Shown here: piece after piece, positions 8,730-20,700 of the stretch
Position numbering within the stretch: the first letter of the stretch is position 1
Layout of the letters: every line of letters starts with the position of its first letter
Origin: Strigops habroptila
Lineage: Eukaryota; Chordata; Aves; Psittaciformes; Psittacidae
DNA: 64,000 bases
Direction of reading: 5' to 3'
Assembly: GCF_004027225.2 (NCBI RefSeq)
Contig: NC_044277.2
Coordinates: forward strand, 91,896,283 to 91,960,282
Made by a program: the position numbers and the translations under genes
The notes under the pieces: model-generated
What the model saw: only the letters and a program-made list of their open reading frames with translations
Told to the model about the DNA's origin: nothing
Databases searched by the model: none

Positions 8730-11700
8730 CTTCAATGAAAACAAATGCACAGAATTAGTTGTTGGCACTTGTTTTAGCATGTACAACTGCAGCCTTGAAG
8801 CATGAATACCCTTGGTTATCCGTCACACAGTTGAGATTGTTAATGCTGAGTGATGAAGTCAGATGCATACCACACACTAGGGAGAACAAAACCGGGAAAG
8901 GAAGCCATGAATTGTGACCAAAAAGATGATTTCCCAAAATACTGCTTTGCTAACTAACAAAGTTTAAAAAGTCAAATATCTGTTCATTTTACAAAATAAA
9001 CTATCCTCAAAACCAGTTCCTTGAGAGGCCTAAAACCTCACTGCCAGAGAAACTTCTAGTATCAGCTTAATATCTATTAAATTACTAAAAACATCTTTCT
9101 AAAAGATCTAAGGCATTTCTGTAGGAGTCTCTCAACACTTGCAGAGCACTCACTTTTTCTGACCCCACTAAACTGAAGTGAAAGAAAACCTGTGCTCTGT
9201 AATTAAAAACTTTCCCCGGTGAGGGGGAAAACCCCATAAATCTGTGAAAGCCACAAAAAGCAAACCTGTTTGACAAGCAGTGGCCATTGTTCGTACTGCC
9301 CATGGACATGCATGTTGATTTGAAAAACAAATCTGCCAATTTTAGGCTTTGCTTGTTTTTCTGATCTATAAAAACAGCTGGGTACTAATGGGAACTCCCA
9401 CAACAAGCAAAAGCGTTATTCTGCATAACGTGAGAACAACAGGGCTTTAAGACAGTTAAAAATTAAGCCAAGCACCCCTCTAAAAAGAAAGTCTAGAATG
9501 GGGTGCATCAGATACCAAGCTTATATGGAAATGGAGGTACTTCCCAGGACTGAACAGCATATGATGGTAGAACATTAAAACCAGATCATGCTAGCTGCAT
9601 TGATAACCCAGAACATATTCAGTCTTACCCAGCTGAACATTTAGTTCAACTCCAACCCAGATTCCAGCTGAAAAATCCACCGTTCCAACGTATCTCACTG
9701 TGCCCATCTTATTACTTCCAACACAGACTTGCTCACCCACAGCCACCCAGCTAGGCAGGGCATGGGCTTGATCTGCAGAAGCACTTTCTTCACCGTCAGA
9801 ACCATCCATGTGGTCCTTCCCAATAAAATCGTCTATGGAAGCATCAGGGTCAGTCTCACGCTCTGCAGTCTCTTTCACCAGTACAGAACGAAGAGGGCTC
9901 TCCATCGCACCTGTGCGCCGGTCGCCCGCTGCTGCTGCTGCTGTGGAGCTCAGCTGGCCCACGCTCTGCTCCTCGCCAGTGCCTCGGGGTGACTCTGAAG
10001 AGCTCACTCCATTAGAAGACACAAGGGAACCCGACTGTGGGGCTGTCGAATGGTCAAAGTCCTTCCCATCTTCGACACCCATGAACTCTGTAAAGGAGTG
10101 ATCTTCCAGAATGTCCGTCATGTGCTCAACTGTTGCTTCACGCGCTGAAAATTCAATTGTACGACAGGTATTTTTGCTATCTGAGGAACTTAAAGCTGAG
10201 AATGATCCAGCTCTGGGGAACTGCTGAGAATCTCTGTCAGTGGCATTGAGGGACAGTGGTACTTGTTCTGTTAAGGCACTGTTTTCTTTCAGTGGTGACA
10301 CAGGTAACTTTTCTCTTGCTAGCTCCTTTTCTGACTCTCGACATTCCTTATTCAAGGAAGACCTTAAATCATGTGCAAGAGATGATCCTGAGGGATCATT
10401 GGAGTCCAGCTCCTTCGTGTGACTGGCTAGCTGGTCTGTGCTATCACTACAGGGAACAAGCATGTCAGACAGAGTAGCATTAGAGGCACTGTGGGAAAAG
10501 TAGCCACTAGTAATACTGCTAGTGGTGGGGCTGCGGGATACCTCTTTCTCAAGAACACGTGAACTCATGAAGTCTGATTTAGAAGAAAACCATTCCCTGT
10601 TCTCCAGGCTAGCATTGTAAACGCTGAAGTCAGCAAACTCCTCCGGGACATAAGGCCGGAAATTTTGAAAACTTTGTGGACTTATCAGCTTCTTATTTAT
10701 GGCCTCCAACTCACTGTCCTCCTCCTCCGAGTCCTGCAAGAGAAGAGAGAATTTCATGGGATTAGGAATGTAGGACAGTAAAGTTTTCAAAATAAACTAA
10801 CCTTCCTTGATTTCTTTTCCTTTCTGAACAGGCAGAAATGTATTCCTTTAATATCCTTTAATTGCAGAATGGAAGGCAGCTCTCGAAGAGCTGCTGGGAA
10901 CACATACTGTCCACACTGAGCTACTGGCTTTTTAGAAAATAAAGATTAATTCTAAATAGTTCAGAAAATATAGAGCTGTAAGTTTTGGCATAAGGAAAGC
11001 TCACAACATGAAAAAGTTGTATGTTTATGTATTTTCATCATGCTCAGTTTTTTTAAAGCCACATATTATAAACTTTTTTCCCCCATGATTTAGACTAATT
11101 CAGGTTACTGAAGGTATTCTATGGAGCTAACTCACCACCTAACAAGATAAACATGAATATGAAGGGAAGAGCTCTTACAGGGTCTCCACTGCAATACTGA
11201 TTATTAAAAACTATCCTGCACGAGATTTTCTGTTAATCTGAGACCAGTGAGACGAAATAATTTTGCTTATCCCTAGCTATTACACCTGAACACATTCGCC
11301 ATGGTTGAAAAGGAAGGCAAAAGGATCAAATACTACAGGAAATCTTCAAGGAAGTATTTGTGCTCTTATATGTACATGTTTGGAGGGAAATAAGTGACAC
11401 TAATCAACCTGGCAGGATTCGGAGGTACCTCCCTGAATCTCCCTTTGATAACAAGCAGCGATGCACTCTGACCAGCCCACAGCCATGGCTTTCACAGAGT
11501 CCATCTGAAGCTGAGGACTTCAGCCTGCCAAGGTGCAGCACAGAAAAACCCCAGCAACATGGCTGGGCTGCACCCCCAATATAAATACTGCAGGTAGGAC
11601 TCCACATGGATGCCTTTGTAAGTACTTAATTTTTCATATAAATATATGCATTTATTTATACATATATATGCATATATAAACATATATACACACACATATA

Positions 11701-14700
11701 TATCTATGCAGACACACACATATTAAAAATGGTTTACACCAAATTCCTACTAGAAAGAATAGTATTTTCAGAAAAATTAAAACTGCTAAAGTATTTAAAG
11801 TGTAGAGGAACTTGTGTGCTTTAATTTGTGCCTTGTCTCATGTCCTGGCACTGGGCGCCACTGAGAAGAATCCACCTTGTCTTCATTCCCTCCTATCATG
11901 TGTTTTTATGCACTGACAAGGTGCCCCTGAGCCTGGTGTCCTCCAGGCTGAGCAGTCCTGGCTCCCCCCAGCCTCTCCTCACATCAGATGTTCCAAGCCA
12001 TTAATCATCTCTGTGGCCCTTTGATGGACTCACGTCAGTAATTCCCTATCTTTCATGTACTAGAGAGCCCAGAACCAGACACAATACTCCAGATACAGTC
12101 TCTCTAGTGGTAGTAAACAGCAAGTATCACCTCCTTCAACCTGTTGGCAATGTCCAGAATACTGTTGGCCTTCTTTGCTGCAAGGGTGTATTGGTGGCTC
12201 ATGACCAGCTTGTTGTCCACGAGGACCCCAAGGTGCTTCTCGGCAAAGCTGCTCTCTAGCCCATAAGCTCCCAACATGTACTGGTGCCTGGTGTTATTCC
12301 CCCCCCAGATACAAGACTTTGCACTTCCGCTTGTTAAACTTCCTAAGATTCCTCTCTACTCAGTTCTCCAACTTGCTGATGTCCCTCTGAATAGCAGCAC
12401 AACCCTCTGGTGTATCAGCCACTTCTCCCAGTTTTGTGTCATCTGCAAACGTGCAGAGGGTGTGCTCTGTCCAGCCATCCAGGTCACTAATGAAAGTGTT
12501 GAACAGCACCGGCCCCAGTACTGAGCCCTGGAGTACACTGCTTGTCACCAGCCTCCAACAGGACATTGCACCTCTGATCACAACCCTCTGGGCTCAGTCA
12601 TTCAACCAGTTTTTAATTCACTTCACTGTCCACCTACTTACTTGTCAGCCCATCATGATGATGTTACAGGAGACAGTGTCAAAGGCTTTACTGAAGTCAA
12701 GGTAAACAATATCCTCTGCTCTCTCCTCACCCACCAATCTAGTCACCTTATTGTAGAAGGCAACTGAGGTTGGTCAGGCATGATTTCCCCTTTATAAATC
12801 CATGCTGACTACTCCCAGTCACCTTCTTGTCCCTCATGGGTTTGGAAATGCCTTCCAGGAGTATTTCCTCCATTACTTTCCCAGAGACAGAAGTGAGGTT
12901 GACCAATCTGTAGTTAGCTGAATTTTTCTTCTTTCTCCTTCTTGAAGACAGAAGTGACAGTTGCTTTCCTCCAGTCTCCAGGTACCTCTCCCAATTGCTA
13001 TGACATTCAAAGACAATTGAGAGTGGCCTTAAAATAGCATCAGCAGCTCCCCCAGCATCCATCGGCATGTTTACTTAAACAAAAATGCAGTCTGTTTAAG
13101 TGCTCCCTAACCTGGTGGACCTCTCTGCCAAGGGTAAGTCTTCTTTGTTCCACGCTTTCCCTTGGCTCCCTGGACTTGGGATTCCTGAAGGCTAGTTTCA
13201 CAGATAAAGACTAAAATAAAGGCACTTAGTTGGCCTTCTCCAAATCATCTGTGACCAGTTCCCCTGCCCCATTCAGCAGTGCAATTAACTAAAAAACTCT
13301 TGTAGGTATATATAAGGAAACATGCTTATGTGACAATGAGACAAGATCTTTCTCCTAACCTGGAGGTGGGGTTTTTTCCCCAAGTTTTTATTTGATAAAA
13401 AAAACCCCAACAACCAAAAAACCCCAAACCAACAACCAACCAAACAAAACCCTGTAAAGACATTCTAAATTATCTTAGTTTTCTTTTGTCCTGCATTTTT
13501 TGAAGTGATCACTACTTGTTATGGCCCTTATCTATAACAAGGTCTCATTTTCATTACTACCATGTTCAAGCTTAGAGTGGATATAATTCAGTCATATCAC
13601 CCATGCAGAATGGCCTCTTCAGCTTGATTCAAGATTTTCAATAATATTAAATTTTTGTTGGCAGAGCAATCAGTATCTGAAAAAGATGCTTCTAAATCCA
13701 ACCAGATTTCAGGTTATTAATATTTGCTCAAGTACAGGCTTGGCATCCTTTGCCTACTAGTTTTTACAGTTACTATTTTTTACAGCTCTGCTTCAGAGTT
13801 ATTTCTGATACGGAATTTGGGCGAAGGCTTTATTTTACAATTATTTATTTCTCTGAAGAGGAGTGACAGTGTTATGAAATGTCACATGAGACTACTGAAA
13901 ATTATTCATGTTATTGAAAAACATTGTTCTTTACATCTGAAATCTACAGGTAGTCTCTTTAAAAGTAAAGGGCAAAATTAGTATCTGCTTTATTGAGACT
14001 ATGAATATACTTCGAAGCACTAAAGCATTATGCAAAGCATCTTTTTGCATATCAGAGTACACCTGTTGCTCGTCTGCTTACTCGTTCCCCTGCAGCCTTA
14101 TTACTTACGCAAAAGTTTTACCCTATGCAGAACCTTGTAGTTTGTCATTTTTAAAGTATTACAAACTCCTGTGTTTGTCAAATATAGAGGGTTAAGATAC
14201 TACATGAACCCCAAACCAGTAAGCATTTAATGAAGTATTTCTAGTTGACACCAGCTAAGCATCCACTTGAAACCAAAAGGTTTTATCATAACAGAGTTCT
14301 TTGTTCCTCCTTTGAATCCTGCGAGATTCCTCATCTGACTGAAAAAAGTCTCAGAACACACAGGATTCCTGGTCAGAATCAGACTGTACAAGAGGTGCTG
14401 TAGCTGAGAAATGGCTCCACAGACACACAGACGCCAGTGACTCGATATTGCCAGTCGTGTGTCATTTCAGGGTTATCTATCACTGTAAATCCAAAAGCTA
14501 AGATACAGAGAAGCAGTCTTATTACTAGAACATGGGTTGTGAAGAAGGCTGCAAATAGGTGACGAGACGTCACCTAGTGACAGACAACAGATGTGCCTTG
14601 TGGGGACAAGAAATATTTCCTTTCAAAACTTCTCCTGAGCTTCTCGATTGGGAAATTCCAGAAACAAAGCAATTTTGGGTTCTTCAAATTCCTAACACAG

Positions 14701-17700
14701 GGGAAAAAAGAAGGAAGCCGCCTTGTACTGCTTAGGCTACTGGTAGAAATAATGATAAAATCCTTGAAGAGATGGTAAAGAAACTGCAGCTACTCCCTGG
14801 GACGTAACAGAAAGGCTATAATGAAAAACAGACTTAAGCAGTGACAACAGTAAGAATGTGCCAGCAAGAACAAGGAGACAAGACTATACATCAATATTTA
14901 GCAATGACAGAAGCAAAGCAAGCAAGAACACAGAGCAGCTTCCTTACACCTGCTTTGTAACAAAGATACTGCATAGTTAAAAACTAAAGTATCTGGGTTT
15001 TCAAATCCCCAAATTACGCCTCTCAAGTGACGTCAAGATGCTAGCTCCCATTTTACCAATTTAAAAATCAGTGAGGCTTATTTAGTGGCTGCACACTGAT
15101 GCTTTAATTTTCATCGCCTGCTAGGAAGATTTGCCATTAGCCAAACCCCCCTTAGATGTGTTAATTACAGGCAGTATTCAAACATAACTAATATGAAAAC
15201 ATTTAATCTGACCTTAACACAGCACAGCATTCTTTAGGTTAGAAAAGACCTTTAAAATCATGCAGTCCAACTGTTAACCTAACACTGCCAAGCCCACCAC
15301 TAAACATATTCCACTGTACTTGCATATTAGATGGAACATGCCCTCATGTCATGCTGCTGTTTTGAAATAGCTGCAATATAATATGCACGTGGAAGTACTG
15401 TCTGAAATTTTAGGTTCAATGCTCTATTTCAGGCTAACTGAATAAAAATACGTTTTGTTAACTGCCTTTTTTTCCTTCCTTTGACAGATGTGTTTTGAAT
15501 ATTCATGAAAAGTTAAGAACAGATCTCAGAGAAACATGAAAAAAAGGACAAACATCATTCTTATGCCTACTTAGATGCAGAATATTAATCTAGTTAATAT
15601 TAGCTTCCTGTATTGTTTAGTCACTTCTACTGCATTTTTTACATGCTGCAAGATGGGAGTAAGCATCACACCTGAAGTGACACCAATCAGCCAGTGATTA
15701 ATTAGGAGCATGAGGCTCTGTACCTTGGCATGCTAATTTACAGTATTGATTAATAATGTGAAAACTTCACTTTGGATGAGACAGAGAGGAGCTGACAGCT
15801 GAAGTTTCATGTGGAGCTGTGACACTGCCCTGGTGTAATCTCTGAACTCGTTCCAAGAGCGCTATTCATCCAAATATGTGAAATGTATACTCCTTATATA
15901 CCTACTTATATACTCCTTATATGCCTAGTTAAAACATAGACTTTCTCCAGTTCTGAAAAAGATAGGGTAGCCTGGGAAGCCTACATTTTACAAAGGCTTC
16001 CTTAAAGTGATAAAATACCCCAGAAGCCACCATCTGGTAAACCCAACACCAGAAGCTGGCAGGGCTATGCGAAGTAGCCATCTCAACCTCTTTCCCAAGA
16101 GTGGCTGCTAGTTCCTGCCTGCCTCCCTCGTACCCACTCAAGTGGCTATATGACCAGACAGGGGAGTAGATCCAAATGACATATAACTCCATGGTAGCAT
16201 AGCCATCAGCTGGATGGATCAGCTCCCTTGATCTGACTTCTTATGCAACAGAACAAGAAGTTCAGTCGATACAAGGGAGAAGCCAGTGCAAGGGTAGGGG
16301 CAAACAGCTGAGAACTGAAACAACAGCTCTCTCCAGGGCCCTGTTGGCTGCAGTAGGTTGACAGTGAATTAGTTGCATTCTAATTGGAAAAGCCTGGTGC
16401 GGGACATTGCCCTTTTCCAGCTCTGAAAGCTTCTGCTTATCTCTGGAAAGCAGCACAGGCAAACGCCTGGGTTAATTCCAGGCACGCATGGGGTGGGACC
16501 CTGTTTTCACTCAAGGGATTAAAACTGCCCTGAAGTTGCTAAGGAAATTTTTCTAACAATTTACTTTCCAAGGGATGTTTTTCAATCCACCAGAAGATTT
16601 TGTCTTCCAAATACCTTCAATGCTATTTTGTAGCAGTGACTCAGTGTGAGTCAGTAAGTCAACTACCTTATGGAAAACTAACATGACTGAGAAGAAAACA
16701 GCTGCTACCCAGAACCAGCAGCCAAGCTTCAAATATATACAGGATACTTTGGTGTAACAACCTACAGAATAGGATTAGAAATCCAGAACAGATTTTTTTT
16801 AATGGCTGGGCTATATGGAAGGAATAAAAATAACTGTTAAATATGAAGAATGCATCACTAGCGCTTTGTGGTAAAAGAGGCCTAGAATACTTACGGGAAA
16901 TGATTTGAAGGTTCTGAATTTTAAATCTAAAGCTCTGATTAAAGCAAGTATTTACAGCCATGTTCCACAGCCCCACAACAGAGTCCATCATACAGCAGAA
17001 ATGATGATACACCTTTTGTTGAAGCAGCAATGAGAAAAGGATTTGGCAGGTGAAGATTAAAATAAAAGCCCTCCACCTCAATTCACCGCCTGAATTATGA
17101 TGAAGGCAGGCTGCAGGTTAATTTAGAGCGGCAATCTTATTTTAGTCATATTACTTCGACATCAGGCAATGAGAAGCTTCTTATAGTGTACCCACACCTA
17201 AATGCATGGTTACTTACACCAAATGGGATCATTCCATTTACTCTGGGGTATAGTCACAAAATCTGGGTAACATACAAAGTATATTAGAGTGACAACATGG
17301 TTCACTAAACCACCCTTTACTTGATCGTTTGTGCCCTGTAAGAACTAAAGCAGCCCCTCTCCCACCCATCTCACAAGACAAATCACCTATCGGTTTAAAT
17401 AAAAATAACAATTAGAAAACAACCAACCAAACACAAAATGCAAAAAACCCAGTTGAGTTAGTTCCAATGACAGATTGCATTTGCAAGCCGGGCAAGCAAC
17501 TGTTCATTATAAACCTTAGTAACCATCAATCACAAGTGATTACATCCACATTACACATTTTTTTCTGCTGCAGTAGCATGAAGCCCACCACCAAATGGCC
17601 CTAAGCCCACCACCAGGCCTCATAACAGAAACTGGTTCAAAACTTACAATCTTTTCCTCACGTACGCTATTGCTTTCTACAGGCATGCTGCTGGCATTGC

Positions 17701-20700
17701 TTCCTGAAGGCACAACACAGCCAGCGCAATGCACCTGAGGTGAAGGCATGCTCTGCAAAGGTTAAGACACACAACACATCACACAAACCACAACACTAAG
17801 TGCATGCAAGTTAGAAAGGCATTAAGACACGATGAAAGTGAAACACCCATGCTGGCCATACATACATCAAAATTCAAGTTAACAGGTAGAGAAACTCATG
17901 CACCCCTCCCAAAAGAGATTTAGGGCGAGGAACAAAGGTCAGAATTATAACCACCCTAGAACACTTTCACAGAATTGTGTTTTATCTATGAAAAAACACA
18001 CCAACATCTTGCTGGAGAAATGCTGGTTACTATTCATTTAAAATACAAGTACCCTGTAAAGGAGAATACTTACCAAGAAGTGAAAAACCACCCCAGTGTT
18101 TCAGGTAAAAGAAAACAAACACCAAAACCCCACTACATATAAAGAACAGCCTGATAAATTTTACCAGAGAATTACAAAACTCTATTGCAACAGATGCATG
18201 CTGCAAACAATTTGCCAAGCACACAAACCCACTCAATCTCCTTTAAAAAAGCAGGTGGTTTTCAAAGATTACCTCTTGACTAAGCAGAGGTCGGCTTTCA
18301 AGCGGGGTCTTCCTTTTATGTTCCTCTTTCACTGGCATTAAGGGCTTGAAAAACTTTGGTGGCTGAGGAGAAAATGCTTTAAAAGGGCTGGCCATTAAAG
18401 CATGGGAATTCTCCGCTACAACACCTAGGTAAAAAAGCAAAAATATTGTATTTCAGTTCTTCATATCTTAAAGGCAGGAACGTAGTTCAAAATAACTGAA
18501 GGTGAAGCCATGCATTTGGCAAGTTGCTGCTACAGAAAAATGTCCGTATTTTAGTATTCAACCACTGGCCTAAGCATGAGATAACCCAGAGCTCAAGTGA
18601 GGGGAGATTATGACCTGCTGAGAAATCTGGCAACAGAAGGAGAGCAGAGAGCAGCGGTATCTGTGCCCTCCTTTCTGAGGCTCCACTATTTCTCCTTTTC
18701 GTCTCAGTCATAAAAACAGTAAGAAGTATCCTTGAAACAGACAGCTCTTTGCTTCCTGACCACTGCCCACTGCAGTTCTGCCCTGGAACCAAGGCAGCAA
18801 TTCTGCATGACCAGGACAATCAAAAAGGAAATTACAGGCAAGGAAGCAATGAATACACTCTCAGTCTCACTTTATTGCAGCAATATCTCTACTTGTATTG
18901 CCTGATCAAGAAGAGCATGTTACCATTTGACCTGAAGAAGATAAGGCACACAGCACAGCAAATACCCAAATCATGTAAAGAACCTGCAAAAGGACCCTTC
19001 ACGCTTTGACAAGAGCATCTTCATTTTCAAATTCGCAAAATAACAGCAGCTCCTTTTTCTTCCCCCTTCACCCCCCCAACCTCCTCCTACTGTTTCGATT
19101 CACATTTAGCTCATTCTTCTGTTCTCCTCTTGTATTTTTGGACACCCCCAACTTCCCATCCTTTCCTGGATGTCTTCATGTATTTCTCCCTTTCACCCCT
19201 ACCTCCAGATTATGTTTAGCTGCTAAAGCAAGAAGCTGGATAATGCATTTAGTAGGAAAAGATCACTGAGAATTTAATTTTCAGTTTAATGCAGCAATTA
19301 GAAACCTCACAAACACTGTCATTACATATATGCTTTAAAGTCTCACCACTGCCATCTTTACTCCTGCGAGGTGACTCCCTGGGTAAAGTACCATAGCATG
19401 ATACATCTTGATAACTGGAACAACAGTCAGATATATCTAGGTGACTTTCAGACCAACCCTAAGAAACAAGAATACATAAATATGCGTATGCTGATAGAGG
19501 CAAACATGGAAAAATTACTAGGTAAGCTCAAAAGTAGGTTAAAAAAACCCCCTGAACCCCCAAAACTAACACCGCCCCCCGCAAAAGCCCCAAAGGAACG
19601 TCAAGTTATTGACTTAAGACAATTTCCCTCTCACACAAACGCACTGTTTAAAAGCTAATTAGCTTTTCAGTGCAGTATATTAAGTTTTGCTATACCTTCC
19701 CCCTTACATATGAGTTTCTACAATTCTAAGATGGAGAGCAAAGAAGGACAAGGAGGTTTAACTCAACATGTAATTAGTGCAGCATTTTGAAGATACTTAA
19801 ACACACCGTTAAAAATACCGCTTTTCCTATTTTTTTTTTCAATTCTCAAATAGATGTTTCAAGACAGAGGAAAAAAGTCTGTGAGAATATGTGCCTTTCA
19901 TTGTCACATGTACATACCTTTTCATCTTCATCACAGGCAGAAAGATCTAGTCGGCTACAGGATACCTACAGAACACCAACAGGCAGAATGACAAAATGCC
20001 TACCTTTTCTTTATAAAATACAAGGTCTTGAGGAAACACTGAGATCCCTTAATCCTAACAACTTTTCCGTTATCTCTTTTCAGATAAGATTATTTATAAG
20101 GACAGCTGTGTTTGTGCTGTATGAGTGGGTGATAAGAGAACACAGGAAATGCACACAAAATGGAAACTCTCTCTTACACTATGAAAAAAGTTAAAGGGAC
20201 TTTGAAGTAAAAGTACATCTGCATCAGGGCGGTTGTCATCCTCAACTACTTCCAAAACAAATACCTTCTTAAAAGAAGAGTTTCTACCAACCCTCCCACT
20301 TCCCTGTCAACTTTGTTATCTCCTAGGATAGATAGCTGTGGGGAGGCGCTTCGAGCAACTCGCAATTTCCATTCACAACTTTCCTACAGGTTGGTTAGTC
20401 CTAGGTCACAATAATCATTACCATATTACACTGTGCAAGCACCACATCAGCGCACAAACAGCACCCCCTTGCCCGATTTGTACTAATTTACAAAAAGAAC
20501 AAAGGGTTCTTACATTGTGGACATTTGGAGTGCTGATGCTTCTACGGATGTTTCTCGCTTTGGTGGAGAGTGCCTCTTTGACTGTGACTGCCTGCATAAA
20601 GAGAAGAACACACTAAAATGAACGCCATGGTCTTCTCATGGGAAATGATCAAGCAGGATAGCAAGTTTTTCCAGTGTGGCTACCTACAGCAAAAAGGGCT

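Larger units (their letters stand above)
10734..17647 (-). other. KIF13A: KIF13A intron, 6.9 kb
   Basis: Contains the longest CR1 copy (11806-13290), a CR1 tail (15226-15350), a TA/CA simple repeat (11636-11725) and an A/C-rich tract (13398-13453). A block at about 15560-15870 with several homeodomain-type cores (for example GATTAATTAGGAGC) looks enhancer-like. No exon was found; a 137-codon minus frame at 16668-17081 has no recognisable family. Confidence 0.8.

Noticed and set aside
9591..9628. Extension of the large KIF13A tail exon to a stop at 9591
   Set aside because: A good donor at 9628 joins in frame to the second half of the CAP-Gly domain; the extension would cut the domain in two.
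12276..12705. Plus-strand open frames within the CR1 copy
   Set aside because: They are antisense to the reverse-transcriptase code, which is on the minus strand.
16668..17081. 137-codon minus-strand open frame rich in Phe, Leu and Ser
   Set aside because: No family recognised, no splice context matching KIF13A, and its composition is typical of chance frames in AT-rich intron.
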